Positions 26,474-34,600 are shown, counted from the stretch's first letter. The stretch is 64,000 nt of DNA from Streptomyces sp. HNM0575 (GCF_012726265.1 NZ_JAASAG010000012.1:62001-126000); one strand, 5' to 3'. A program made the numbers and translations. Notes: generated by a model not told the origin, from the sequence alone.

Positions 26474-27175
26474 TCAGCCCGGCAGCCGTTCCCGCAGGAA
26501 GCCGAGGGTGCGCTGCCACGCGATCCGGGTCGCCTCGGGGTCGTAAGTCCCCAGGTGGTTCTCCTCGTTGGCGAAGGCGTGACCCGCCTCGTACAGCTCG
26601 ATGGTCACGTCCGCCCCGGACTCCGCGCGGATGCGGGCGGCGATCTCCTCGGCACGGGCGGGCGTGGCGTTCTCGTCCAACTCGCCGTAGTGGCCCAGGA
26701 CATCGGCCCGTACGCGGGAGAAGTCCACCTCGTCGTCGCTCGCCACGCCGTAGTACGGAACGGCCGCGGCGATCTTCTCTCCCGCCTCCGCGGCCAGCGC
26801 GAGGACGAAGCCGCCGCCCATGCAGAAGCCCACCGCGCCCACGGCGTCGCCGCGCACGGCGTCGTGTGCGAGCAAGTAGTCGACGGCGCCCGCGAGTTCG
26901 CGGACCGCGACGTTCATCGGCAGCTCCGAGGCGAGCCGTGCCGCGTCGTCGCTGTCGTGGGTCGTACGGCCGCCGTACAGGTCGGGCGCGAGCGCCACGA
27001 AACCCGCGGCGGCGAACTGGTCAGTCACATCGGCGATCTGATCCGTCAGCCCCCACCACTCCTGGATGACGACGACTCCGGGTCCGGTACCGCCCTCGGG
27101 GAGGGCGAGATAGCCGTAGATCTCCACGCCGTCGGCGTCGAAGCGCAGATTCTGGCGCAGGGGTGGTGCAGACAC
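26474..27175 (-). CDS. Dienelactone hydrolase family protein
   Basis: 233 residues, alpha/beta-hydrolase fold. Typical marks are VVVIQEWWGL, the nucleophile Cys in GFCMGGG, an acidic site near GHYGELDENATP, and the active-site His in EAGHAFANEE. Dienelactone hydrolases open lactone rings in chloroaromatic degradation, but many actinobacterial members act on unknown esters. It is transcribed away from an 8-bp-arm inverted repeat centred 58 bp upstream. Confidence 0.85.
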   Translation of the reverse strand: MSAPPLRQNLRFDADGVEIYGYLALPEGGTGPGVVVIQEWWGLTDQIADVTDQFAAAGFVALAPDLYGGRTTHDSDDAARLASELPMNVAVRELAGAVDYLLAHDAVRGDAVGAVGFCMGGGFVLALAAEAGEKIAAAVPYYGVASDDEVDFSRVRADVLGHYGELDENATPARAEEIAARIRAESGADVTIELYEAGHAFANEENHLGTYDPEATRIAWQRTLGFLRERLPG

Positions 27176-27221
27176 AGGGCGGCCGCCTTTCTGCTCGATG
27201 GTGCTCGGGCTCGGTGCGAAT

Positions 27222-27243
27222 CACGTACATACGCGTGTACGTG
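27222..27243. promoter_or_regulatory. Operator-like inverted repeat upstream of dienelactone hydrolase
   Basis: CACGTACA and TGTACGTG form perfect 8-bp arms around 6 bp. Its place just upstream of the hydrolase start fits a repressor site. No regulator gene is adjacent. Confidence 0.45.
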
Positions 27244-27357
27244 CATCTGGGCGCTCGGGCAACCCTTGCGGAAGCCCCGCCGATCGGTGGGTGCCCTGCC
27301 CCGCGGCCGGTAACCCGCCGAACCGGAAGATCTCGCACGACCGCCGGGACGACGCGC

Positions 27358-27678
27358 TCAGTGCAGCACCCGCAGTCCCACCGTGCCCGCGACGATCAGC
27401 AGCAGGCACAGCACCCGTGCGACCGTGACCGGGTCGCCGAGCGCCGCCATTCCGTACGCGGCCGTGCCGAGGATCCCGACGCCCACCCACACCCCGTACG
27501 CGGTCCCCAGCGGAATGTGGCCCACCGCGTACGACAGCCCGGCGATGCTGCTCGCCAGCGCAAACAAGAAGAGCAGCGAAGGGCACAGCCTGTGGAAGGT
27601 CCCGGACGCCTGGAGCGCACCGGCCCACACGGTCTCCAGGACCCCCGAGACGACCAGAACCACCCACGCGAGCCACAT
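27358..27678 (-). CDS. SMR-family exporter, Gdx/SugE-like
   Basis: 106 residues, four hydrophobic helices, the normal length of small multidrug resistance proteins. The essential Glu is residue 15 in SGVLETVWAGAL, whose ExxWA pattern matches the Gdx (formerly SugE) branch that exports guanidinium, rather than EmrE. HIPLGTAYGVWVGVG and ARVLCLLLIVAG also fit. It works as a dual-topology dimer in the membrane. GGAG precedes the ATG. No guanidine riboswitch could be recognised in the 130 bp upstream. Confidence 0.85.
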   Translation of the reverse strand: MWLAWVVLVVSGVLETVWAGALQASGTFHRLCPSLLFLFALASSIAGLSYAVGHIPLGTAYGVWVGVGILGTAAYGMAALGDPVTVARVLCLLLIVAGTVGLRVLH

Positions 27679-27810
27679 CCGACGCGCTCCGCTCCACTAC
27701 GCCCGCACGCTGCCGTGCGACGACCGCCGCTGACGTCCAGCAGTCGACCACACGGGTCCCGTGACGGTGGCGCAGGTGAGCCCGCGCGCCCGCGCGCCCG
27801 CACCGGCCGG

Positions 27811-29904
27811 TCAGACGCCGATGTCGCCGCCGTCCTTGCGCCAGACGCCGACCACGGCGGGCCGTACGTAGGAGTCCGGGCCGTCCGGCCACTGGGACGC
27901 GGGCTTCTCGACGCTCGCTCCGTCCTCCTCGCCCGGGTGCTGCACCGAGACCAGCACGCGCCGGTCCTGCACGATCGGGCCGCACGTCTCGGCGCCGACC
28001 GGCATCGTCAGGAACTGCCGCACCTCGCCGCGCCGCCGTCCCGTCGTGGCCACGCCGAACAGGCCGTCGTGGAAGCCGAGTTGGGCGTCGTCCGTGGAGA
28101 TCCACAGATTGCCGTAGTCGTCGAAGGCGACGTTGTCGGGGCAGGAGATGGGGCTGACCTGGTCCTTCGGGAAGCCGCCGAAGTACGTGCCGGGGTCGTC
28201 CGGGTCGCCGCACACCAGGAACAGCCGCCAGGTGAAGTGCCGCCCGGCGGGGTCGTCGCCCTTCTCCGCGAACTCCAGTATCTGGCCGTGCTTGTTGTTC
28301 TTGCGCGGGTTGGCCTCGTCGGGGCCGGCCTTGCCGGAGGCGCCGCGGTCGGTGTTGTTGGTGAGGGCGGCGTAGACGCGTCCGGTGCGCGGGCTGGGCT
28401 CGACGTCCTCGGGACGGTCCATCTTGGTGGCGCCGGCCTTGTCCCCGGCGATGCGGGTGAAGACGTAGACCTCTTCCGCGGTCATGCCGTCCACGTGCGA
28501 CTCGTCGCCCGTGGCGAGCGGGATCCACCTGCCGCGGCCGTCGAACTCGTGGTCGTCGGAGGGGAGTTCGCCGGAGCCGTCGATGTCGTCCTCGGGGCTG
28601 TCGCCGGTCAGCTTCGCGACGTAGAGCGTGCCGTGGTCGAGCAGCGTCATGTTGTGCTCGTGGTCGGCCCGGCCGCCGCCGCGCCGCATCCGCTTCGACG
28701 AGACGAACTTGTAGAGGTACTCGAAGCGTTCGTCGTCGCCCATGTAGACCACCGCGCGGCCGTCGTCCGTCAGCCGCGGCTGCGCCGCCTCGTGCTTGAA
28801 GCGGCCGAGCGCGGTGCGCTTGCGGGGCGCGGACTCCGGGTCGTACGGGTCGAGTTCGACGACCCAGCCGAAGCGGTGCGGCTCGTACGGCTCCTTCGTG
28901 ACGTCGAAACGGTCGTCGAAGCGCTCCCACTTGCGCTCCGTGTCGGTGCCCTTGAGGGCGTAGCGCTCCAGCCGTTTGCGGTGCTCGTCGTCCTTCACCT
29001 TCGCGGTGTTGGCGAAGTACTGGTCGATGTTCTCCTCGCCGTGCAGCGTCGTGCCCCACGGAGTGGTGCCGCCCGAGCAGTTGTTGAGCGTGCCGAGGAT
29101 CCTCCTGCCGTCCGGGTCGGCCGACGTGCGCAGCCACTTGCTGCCCGCGGCCGGGCCGGTCACCTCGAAGGCCGTGGTGGCGGTGACGCGGCGGTTGAGC
29201 CGGTGCCGCGGCACGGGCCGCAGCGCGCCCGAGCCCTTCTCCGCCTCGACGACCACGACGGAGAGCCCGTGCGCGGCCCAGGCGATCTCGGCCTGCTCGC
29301 GGGTCGGGTCGTCGGCGTCGTACCCCGCGAACATCAGGTTCTCGTCGGTGTATTCGTGGTTCGCGACCAGCAACTGCCGCCTGCCGCCGCCCTCTTGCCC
29401 GCCCTTCCTCCCGTCCAGCGGGAGCAACGAGAGGAAGTCGTTGTTGTAGCCGAACTGGCCCTCCTGGGCCTTCGCCGACTGCTTCTCGGGGTCGAAGTCG
29501 GGCGCCCCGCGCAGGATCGGCTCGCCCCAGCGGATCACGACGCTCTGCTCGTACCCCTCGGGAACGGTCACCTTGTCGTCGGTGTTCGGCTTCACGGGCG
29601 TGTAGCGCAGCCCCTTCGCGGGCTTGCCTTTCGCCTTGTCCGGGTCACCGGATGAGAGCGCACCTGCGGGGTCGGCGCCGGCGCTGCACGCACCCGCACC
29701 GGTCGCCGCCACCACCACCCCGGCGACGGCTCCGGCGCGCAGCACGGACCGGCGTGAGAGCGCACGGGCGATGACGTCACCGGCGTACTCGTTGGCGCTG
29801 GTGTTGGGCGCCTCGTGAAAGCAGGCGTCACCGCACCGGTAGCGGCAGGTCATGGCCGACCTGCCGCCCGGATGCGAACCCAGCACCGTCAGCAGCTTGC
29901 GCAT
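27811..29904 (-). CDS. phoX: PhoX-family (DUF839) secreted phosphatase
   Basis: The ATG at 29904 follows a GGAGGAG site and gives 697 residues. The export signal near residue 50 has the twin-arginine motif SRRSVLRAG and then a hydrophobic run ending GAGAC, so the protein is Tat-exported and perhaps lipid-anchored. The large propeller domain carries DUF839 marks: NHEYTDENLMF, NNCSGGTTPWGT, GEENIDQYF, GWVVELDP, GRFKHEAA and SCPDNVAFD. PhoX enzymes are calcium/iron-dependent alkaline phosphatases that release phosphate under starvation. A PHO-box-like direct repeat is 73 bp upstream of the ATG, consistent with PhoP control. Confidence 0.9.
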   Translation of the reverse strand: MRKLLTVLGSHPGGRSAMTCRYRCGDACFHEAPNTSANEYAGDVIARALSRRSVLRAGAVAGVVVAATGAGACSAGADPAGALSSGDPDKAKGKPAKGLRYTPVKPNTDDKVTVPEGYEQSVVIRWGEPILRGAPDFDPEKQSAKAQEGQFGYNNDFLSLLPLDGRKGGQEGGGRRQLLVANHEYTDENLMFAGYDADDPTREQAEIAWAAHGLSVVVVEAEKGSGALRPVPRHRLNRRVTATTAFEVTGPAAGSKWLRTSADPDGRRILGTLNNCSGGTTPWGTTLHGEENIDQYFANTAKVKDDEHRKRLERYALKGTDTERKWERFDDRFDVTKEPYEPHRFGWVVELDPYDPESAPRKRTALGRFKHEAAQPRLTDDGRAVVYMGDDERFEYLYKFVSSKRMRRGGGRADHEHNMTLLDHGTLYVAKLTGDSPEDDIDGSGELPSDDHEFDGRGRWIPLATGDESHVDGMTAEEVYVFTRIAGDKAGATKMDRPEDVEPSPRTGRVYAALTNNTDRGASGKAGPDEANPRKNNKHGQILEFAEKGDDPAGRHFTWRLFLVCGDPDDPGTYFGGFPKDQVSPISCPDNVAFDDYGNLWISTDDAQLGFHDGLFGVATTGRRRGEVRQFLTMPVGAETCGPIVQDRRVLVSVQHPGEEDGASVEKPASQWPDGPDSYVRPAVVGVWRKDGGDIGV

Positions 29905-29942
29905 GATCTCCTCCGGATCTCCGTACCTACGGCAGCGCGCCG

Positions 29943-29948
29943 ACGCTA
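29943..29948 (-). promoter_or_regulatory. Candidate -10 of phoX
   Basis: On the minus strand this reads TAGCGT, close to the streptomycete vegetative -10. The matching -35 region is weak (GTCTGC), as expected for an activator-dependent promoter with the PHO box just upstream. Confidence 0.4.
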
Positions 29949-29976
29949 GGCGCGCGGCGCCGCCGGCAGACGACAC

Positions 29977-29998
29977 GGGCATGAACCGGAGGTGAATC
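29977..29998 (-). promoter_or_regulatory. PHO-box-like direct repeat
   Basis: On the minus strand two adjacent 11-nt units read GATTCACCTCC and GGTTCATGCCC. Streptomyces PhoP binds 11-nt direct repeats with a conserved GTTCACC-like part, and PhoX genes are known members of the regulon. It lies just upstream of the expected -35. Confidence 0.65.
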
Positions 29999-30109
29999 CC
30001 GGCAAGCGGGCGCGGACGGTCACACGGGCGGTCACTAGACGCGGTCACGCGGGCGGTCAGCTGTGTACGCCTCGCACGTCATCGCACGTCCGGACGCCGC
30101 CACCAACCC

Positions 30110-30532
30110 TCAGCACGGCGGGCCGGCGCACGGGGAGGAGCGGATCTGGTCGATGCGGTGGTCGAGCCACACGGTGCACGTCCACGACAGCAGCGACAGC
30201 GTGAGCACCACCACGGCGCCCTTGACGACGCGACGCGGGCCGCGTCCGCCGCGGCCGCGCAGCACCGCGCGGCTCAGGGACCACGTGAGCAGGGTGAGCA
30301 GGGGGAACCCGGCCAGCATGCAGGGGAGTTCGACGTACAGCAGGCTGAAGTCGACCGGGTCCTCGACGCCCAGGTGGAGCCCGGGTCGCGCGCCGTGCAG
30401 CCACACTCCGAAACCGGTCGCCGTCGCGAGAGCCGCGATCAGGCAACCGGCAGCGGCTGCGACCGTCCCCTCACGCTCTTCACTCTCTTCACGGCCCTCG
30501 CTCGGTTCCATGACGGAACGGACGCCGTTCAC
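30110..30532 (-). CDS. Small membrane protein of unknown function
   Basis: 140 residues from a GTG at 30532, or 133 from the ATG at 30511. The first 22 residues are Glu/Arg-rich and cytoplasmic; three hydrophobic segments follow (about 25-45, 65-90 and 105-125), then a short tail with Cys-Ala-Gly-Pro-Pro-Cys. No family recognised. It is 49 nt downstream of a methyltransferase gene on the same strand, but a very strong nested hairpin covers both candidate starts, so expression may be limited. Confidence 0.5.
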   Translation of the reverse strand: MNGVRSVMEPSEGREESEEREGTVAAAAGCLIAALATATGFGVWLHGARPGLHLGVEDPVDFSLLYVELPCMLAGFPLLTLLTWSLSRAVLRGRGGRGPRRVVKGAVVVLTLSLLSWTCTVWLDHRIDQIRSSPCAGPPC

Positions 30533-30571
30533 GGGCCCGGCAGTTCCCGTGAACCTTCCGTTCCGTCATGG
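30508..30571. terminator. Nested long hairpin between methyltransferase and small membrane gene
   Basis: Outer arms CCATGACGGAACGGA (30508-30522) and its complement (30557-30571) enclose inner arms GTTCACGGG (30527-30535) and CCCGTGAAC (30546-30554). It follows the methyltransferase stop by 10 bp and covers the start codons of the next gene. It could be a terminator, an attenuator, or both. Confidence 0.65.
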
Positions 30572-30581
30572 TTCGGGGCGT

Positions 30582-31316
30582 TCAGCGACGCCGCTTCGGG
30601 GCCGACTTCGGGGCCGACTTCGGCGTCGTCTTCGGCGTCGTCCTCGGGGCCGTACCGGCCTCCGCCCGGACCATCAGCGTGCCTACGTTGTCGGGATCCG
30701 GGGCGGGCAGGACCGAGGCGTCGATCTCCGTGAGCCCGCTGCGCTTGAGCAGGTCCGTCCACATCTCCGGGGAGTACGACCAGCGCAGCACGGGAAGCCG
30801 GCGCCCGCTGAGGCCGTTGCCGTACATCGCCTGCGGACCGTAGAAGCCCTCGATGGGCTCCGCCTGCGAAAGCGCCAGCACACCACCGGGGTTGAGCCTG
30901 CGGCTGATCAGCGGGATCAGTCTCTCCGGGTCGGTGAACCAGACGGCTCCCCAGCGGGAGTAGACCGCGTCGTACGTCTCGTCCGTGGCGGAGAGATATT
31001 CGCAGGCCTCCGCGTTGACGAAGGAGAGCCCGGGGGTGCCCTCCCACCACAGGCGGGCACGGGCGGTCTGCGCGGGCGACAGGTCGAGCGCCGTGACCCG
31101 GACTCCCGTGCGCGCGAGGAAGACCGCCTCCCTCCCCTCGGCCGAGCCCAACTCCAGGGCGGTGCGCGGCCGTCCGAGCAGGGCCGCTCCGGGGCCGTGC
31201 CCCGGATACTGCGTCCACTCGAAGGAGTCGACGGCGGGGGCCGACGGCGCCCCGTCCCCCTTGTGCGGCTTGTACGTGTCCCAGTACTCGGGGAGGCTCT
31301 TCGATGTGAGAGGCAT
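30582..31316 (-). CDS. Class I SAM-dependent methyltransferase
   Basis: 244 residues; GAGGAAG precedes the ATG at 31316. SAM-binding motif I is ALELGSAEGREAVFLA and is followed by the acidic residue in TALDLSP. Further marks are DAVYSRWGAVWFTDP and LNPGGVLALSQ. The C-terminal 25 residues are a basic Thr/Ser-Pro-Lys repeat tail. Resembles small-molecule methyltransferases of unknown acceptor. First gene of a possible two-gene unit interrupted by a hairpin. Confidence 0.8.
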   Translation of the reverse strand: MPLTSKSLPEYWDTYKPHKGDGAPSAPAVDSFEWTQYPGHGPGAALLGRPRTALELGSAEGREAVFLARTGVRVTALDLSPAQTARARLWWEGTPGLSFVNAEACEYLSATDETYDAVYSRWGAVWFTDPERLIPLISRRLNPGGVLALSQAEPIEGFYGPQAMYGNGLSGRRLPVLRWSYSPEMWTDLLKRSGLTEIDASVLPAPDPDNVGTLMVRAEAGTAPRTTPKTTPKSAPKSAPKRRR

Positions 31317-31516
31317 GCGCTTCCTCGCGGGGTGCGGGCGATGATGTCACCTGCCCCGTCACCGTAGGTCCGCCGCCGGCGCCGCGGGCCGGGACGGCAG
31401 CGCTTCACCCGAACGTGCTGCGCCTCGTGCTGGCGTCGGGCACGGCGCACGGTTCGCGAGCCCGGCTGTGGCCGTGGCCGTGGCCGTGGACAAGCGGACA
31501 GCCGGGCCCTCCACCG

Positions 31517-32560
31517 TCACGCAGGGTCCGGATCACGTTCCGGCCGGTCCCCCTGGCGGCGTTCGCGGAGCAGACGCCCGGTCTTCATGACCGTCCCGGC
31601 CGCGCGCAGCAGGCCGTACGGCAGGGCCAGAAGATAAGCGGCCCAGAAGTAGCCTTCGTTGAGCCAGTACACGTACGCGGACAGGAAGACGGTGGCGCTC
31701 GTCGCGGCTGTCGCGATGCCACCCGCGGTGGTGTGCCACCACGGTGGACATCGCACCGCCTCGGGTTCCGCGAGATTCTTGGCGTACTCGTCGAGCGGCC
31801 CGAACTCCTGCGTGGGCGTACTGGCCGAGACGTCGAGATGACCGCGTGCCTCCTCGGCCAGCTCACGGGCGCGCGCAGGCGGCAGGTCATAGCGGCCGAC
31901 CAGGACTCTGGTGAGCCTGCGCAGCCATGCCTCCGTGTCGGCCGGATCGTTCTCGGACCCGGAGGGTCGTGGTGGCTTGCTCCCCCGCAGCTGAAAGGCG
32001 AGCAGCGCCAGACACGTCAGGACGATCGCCCACAGCGGGACGGTGACGAGGTGGGTGCGGGGCAGTGTCGTGAACGCGGTGGCGGCGAGCAGCACGAGCA
32101 GCCCGGCGAGGCCGAACGCCCATGGCACCAGCCGCGGATGGCCGGCGGATCGCAGGCCGTCGGGTGCGCCGTAGAGGATCATCAGGCACAGCCCGGTCAG
32201 TACGGACCCCGTGAGTGAGGCCGGTGTGAAGTCGAAGCTGAAAGTCCAGGTCAGCAGCGACCAGAGGACTCCGACGACGAGCACCTGCAAGACCAGGACG
32301 AACGGTGCCCCCGTGATGTGGTCGGTCGCCGTCAGGCCGTGCGTGTCGCGCTTCTCCATCGTCTCGGCGGGCTGTTCCGCCGCGGTGACGGCGGCGAACT
32401 CGCGGGGCGAGCCGAATATCTCCTCGGGGCTACGGCCGGACTCGGCGCAGCGCGCCTTGACGTCCTCCAGGAGAGGGTCCGCGACGTGGTGGTTGACGCC
32501 TTCCTTGGCGAGCGCGATCCGGGTGGTCATCACCCACGCCTCGAAGTCCGCATCGGTCAT
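31517..32560 (-). CDS. HAAS/DUF1700-like membrane protein paired with PadR regulator
   Basis: 347 residues from the ATG at 32560, which overlaps the PadR stop by 4 bp. The N-terminal 70 residues form a helical HAAS-type signalling domain (DPLLEDVKARCAESGRSPEEIFGSP), followed by four hydrophobic helices, a second helical domain (RARELAEEARGHLD, then FGPLDEYAKNLAE), and two more helices. Proteins with these domains are commonly encoded after PadR regulators and thought to act with them; the biochemical role is unknown. It contains two HAAS-like domains, one on each side of the membrane block. Confidence 0.75.
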   Translation of the reverse strand: MTDADFEAWVMTTRIALAKEGVNHHVADPLLEDVKARCAESGRSPEEIFGSPREFAAVTAAEQPAETMEKRDTHGLTATDHITGAPFVLVLQVLVVGVLWSLLTWTFSFDFTPASLTGSVLTGLCLMILYGAPDGLRSAGHPRLVPWAFGLAGLLVLLAATAFTTLPRTHLVTVPLWAIVLTCLALLAFQLRGSKPPRPSGSENDPADTEAWLRRLTRVLVGRYDLPPARARELAEEARGHLDVSASTPTQEFGPLDEYAKNLAEPEAVRCPPWWHTTAGGIATAATSATVFLSAYVYWLNEGYFWAAYLLALPYGLLRAAGTVMKTGRLLRERRQGDRPERDPDPA

Positions 32561-32937
32561 CGCTCTTCCCCTCTTGAGGTCTTGAGAATCCGGTCGAGCA
32601 CCGTCGTGAAATCGCGCCAACGAGCGCGGTCGGCAGCCAACTTGGCCTCGCCCGCCTCGGTCAGCGCGTACACCTTTCGCCCCGGGCCGCCCTCGCCCGC
32701 CTGCCAGAAGGACCGGACGGCGCCTTCCGCCTCCAGGCGGCTGAGCACGGGATACAGGGAGCCCCCGCGGACCGGTCCGAAGTCGTGGTCGCCCAGGTGC
32801 TGTGCGAGCGCGTAGCCGTGCCGGTCGCCTTCGGTGAGAGCAGCGAGAAGAGCCAGTTCGAGGGTCGCGCGGACCCAGCCGACGACCGCGTCGCCCCCGG
32901 GAGTCGCCCGCGAACCCGAACCCGAACCCGAACTCAA
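32557..32937 (-). CDS. PadR family transcriptional regulator
   Basis: 126 residues from a TTG with GAGGAG about 8 nt upstream. A short Ser-Gly repeat opens the protein, then the PadR winged helix: LALLAALTEGDRHGYALAQHL, GSLYPVLSRLEAEGAVRSFW and GRKVYALTEAGEAKL. Acts as a dimeric repressor, usually controlling its own operon with the membrane partner downstream. A symmetric AGACTAGTCT and repeated TGAGACTAGT words lie 49-72 bp upstream. Confidence 0.9.
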   Translation of the reverse strand: MSSGSGSGSRATPGGDAVVGWVRATLELALLAALTEGDRHGYALAQHLGDHDFGPVRGGSLYPVLSRLEAEGAVRSFWQAGEGGPGRKVYALTEAGEAKLAADRARWRDFTTVLDRILKTSRGEER

Positions 32938-32982
32938 TGGCTTCTCCTCGACGCAGTAGTGGCGATGGCTATCTAGTGCTGA

Positions 32983-33009
32983 GTGAGACTAGTCTTATCT
33001 GAGACTAGT
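32983..33009. promoter_or_regulatory. PadR operator candidate
   Basis: Two TGAGACTAGT words separated by 5 bp; the first is part of the palindrome AGACTAGTCT (32986-32995). They lie between the divergent padR and NTF2-like genes. Confidence 0.5.
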
Positions 33010-33101
33010 GGCCGAGTTCAAGACGTCCGCCTGGCAGGATCGAGGACCGGAACCGACAGTCGGCCTGCCGCGGTCCAACCGCCGGGCCGGAGAGGACACT
33101 T

Positions 33102-33518
33102 GTGTCACTGGCTCTCGAAGACCGCATCGCCGTCGCCGAGTTGATCTCGTCGCACGGCCACCTCGTCGACGACGGAAGCCTCGACCGGCTGGACGAGGTG
33201 TTCACTCCGGACGTCGTCTACGACCTGACCGGCTTCGGCCAGGGCCGGCTGGCGGGTGTGGCCGCCGTCCGGGAAGCGGCCCTCGCCCTGGGCGCCGCCA
33301 ATCCCGTCGCGCACCACGTCACCAACGTCGTCGTGACCGGTGCGGCGGACGGGCAGGTGCGGGTCCGCTCGAAGGGGCTGGGCGTCAAGGCCGACGGCTC
33401 GTGCGGTTCCGTCTCGTACGACGACACCGTCGTACGCACGCCGGACGGCTGGCGGATCTCCCACCGCAAGGTGTCGCCGCGAAGCGTGCCCCTGAACGGC
33501 GCGTTCCCAACGGCGTGA
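33102..33518 (+). CDS. SnoaL-like NTF2-fold protein
   Basis: 138 residues from a GTG with GGAGAGGA upstream. The cone-shaped NTF2-like fold is shown by RIAVAELISSHGHLVDDGSLDRLDEVF, VVYDLTGFG, AHHVTNVVV and GWRISHRKV. Members of this SnoaL_4-type group include dehydratases and dioxygenase small subunits; the His/Asp pattern is compatible with catalysis but the substrate is unknown. Divergent from the PadR operon. Confidence 0.75.
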   Translation: MSLALEDRIAVAELISSHGHLVDDGSLDRLDEVFTPDVVYDLTGFGQGRLAGVAAVREAALALGAANPVAHHVTNVVVTGAADGQVRVRSKGLGVKADGSCGSVSYDDTVVRTPDGWRISHRKVSPRSVPLNGAFPTA

Positions 33519-33660
33519 CGGGGCCCGGTGCACGAACGCGCCCTCGGCCTCGGCCTCGTCCTCGTACTTGCCCTTGCCCTTGCCCTTGCCTTGAACATGC
33601 CGCCCCCAGGCGCGCGTTGGCCCGCGTCCACCCCCGGCTCCCACGGCTCAACGCATGACG

Positions 33661-33700
33661 AGGGCCCCGGAGCCGCGCGTCACGCGGCGTCCGGGGCCCT
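33661..33700. terminator. Terminator of peptide gene 1
   Basis: AGGGCCCCGG and CCGGGGCCCT (10 bp) stack on GCCGCG and CGCGGC (6 bp) around a 5-nt loop. It lies 24 nt after the minus-strand peptide stop. The adjacent 33519-33660 stretch has CTTGCC and CCTCGG hexamer repeats but no gene. Confidence 0.8.
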
Positions 33701-33724
33701 GTGCTGGTCTAGAAGGCCAGACGG

Positions 33725-33961
33725 TCAGCCGACGATGCCGGTGGCGTTCTCGACGTGCGGAACGCCGGCGTTCAGGGTGCCGTTGACGCCGCCGAGGCCG
33801 GGGGCGCCGCTGCTCACGCTGGCCGCGACACCGCCCGCGGTGGGGGTGACGTCGACGCCGGCGAGCCCGCCGGGGAGGGAGGCGCCCACACCGCCGGAGA
33901 CGCCGTCCAGGTCGGCGTCGGAGATCTCGGCGGTCTCGATCTGAGGTGCCATGTCGCGCAT
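33725..33961 (-). CDS. Orphan double-glycine-leader peptide 1
   Basis: 78 residues. The ATG at 33961 has GGAA at 7 nt; a second ATG three codons on has poorer spacing. The leader (residues 1-24) is acidic and contains ISDADLDGVSGG, matching the LS/ISDxELxxVxGG leaders of double-glycine bacteriocin and RiPP precursors. The remaining 54 residues are Gly/Val/Ala/Ser-rich, without Cys, ending VENATGIVG. It shares leader, 5' UTR and C-terminal motif with a second gene 400 bp away. No modification enzyme, protease or transporter gene is nearby. In databases such genes are often labelled lantipeptides, which the lack of Cys does not support. Confidence 0.7.
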   Translation of the reverse strand: MRDMAPQIETAEISDADLDGVSGGVGASLPGGLAGVDVTPTAGGVAASVSSGAPGLGGVNGTLNAGVPHVENATGIVG

Positions 33962-34093
33962 GAGAGTTCCAATCAACAAGCGGGGGACGTGAAGCCGGTG
34001 AAACGGAACGTGTGTCCGGGCCATACCGGCAGTCCGGGGATCAGACCATCCCGGCGGACCGCTCTGCCACTCGTCACACCCGTCTCCCTCATC

Positions 34094-34111
34094 ATCCTCA
34101 CGTGATCTTCG
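34094..34111 (-). promoter_or_regulatory. Upstream element shared by the two peptide genes (copy 1)
   Basis: On the minus strand CGAAGATCACGTGAGGAT, about 133 bp upstream of the peptide 1 start, aligns with a similar stretch before peptide 2. Probably part of the promoter. Confidence 0.4.
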
Positions 34112-34304
34112 GATTCGTCACCTGATTCCGCATGGACGGGCGCCCGACCGCCGCTCCGTGAAGCGGAATCGGCGCACGTGGCACGCCGGATCACGGGAGT
34201 CACAGCCGGATCACGGGAGTCACAGGGGTCACGGGGTTACGGACCCCGCGTCTCCACATTCCGGGCACAGCACCGGACTTCACGCTCCGGCCGGGCACGG
34301 CAAA

Positions 34305-34340
34305 GGCCCCGGCCCGTATGCACCGCATACGACCGGGGCC
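34305..34340. terminator. Terminator of peptide gene 2
   Basis: GGCCCCGG pairs with CCGGGGCC and, inside, CGTATGC pairs with GCATACG around a 3-nt loop. It lies 17 nt past the stop of the minus-strand peptide 2 gene. Confidence 0.8.
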
Positions 34341-34357
34341 CCTGGAAGCGAAGGTGC

Positions 34358-34600
34358 TCAGCCAACGAGGCCGGTGACGTCGCTGACGCCCGGGAGGCCG
34401 CCGCCGAGGGCGGGGGCGCTGCCGCTGACGCTGCCCGCGACGCCACCCACGCCGTCGACGCCGCCGGCCACGCTGCCGGCAACGCCGTCGAGGCCGGCGG
34501 AGAGGTCGCCGCCGAGGCCGGCGTTCACGCCGCCCGACACGCTGTCGAGGTCGGCGTCGGAGATCTCGGCAGTCTCGATCTGAGGCGTCATGTCACGCAT
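34358..34600 (-). CDS. Orphan double-glycine-leader peptide 2
   Basis: 80 residues from the ATG at 34600 (GGAA at 7 nt). Residues 1-24 match peptide 1 at nearly every position and end DLDSVSGG. The 56-residue remainder is a Gly/Val/Ala/Ser/Leu-rich stretch with GSV and GGV repeats, no Cys, ending VSDVTGLVG, which matches peptide 1's ending. The 5' UTRs (CGTTGATTGGAACTT versus TGTTGATTGGAACTC) are also conserved. A recent duplication with selection on both ends is likely. Possible roles are secreted peptide, bacteriocin-like peptide or signalling precursor; none is proven. Confidence 0.7.
   Translation of the reverse strand: MRDMTPQIETAEISDADLDSVSGGVNAGLGGDLSAGLDGVAGSVAGGVDGVGGVAGSVSGSAPALGGGLPGVSDVTGLVG

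Noticed and set aside
27679..27810. Guanidine riboswitch upstream of the Gdx-type exporter
   Set aside because: Two short hairpins are present in the leader, but their loops lack the ACGR sequence of guanidine-II and no guanidine-I or -III features are seen.
33703..33719. DasR-like site (CTGGTCTAGA...CCAG)
   Set aside because: The right half does not match the consensus, and it lies in the 3' UTR of the peptide 1 gene rather than a promoter.
33725..34600. Lanthipeptide cluster
   Set aside because: The leader resembles lantibiotic leaders, but the cores have no Cys and no LanM/LanB/LanC-like gene is nearby.
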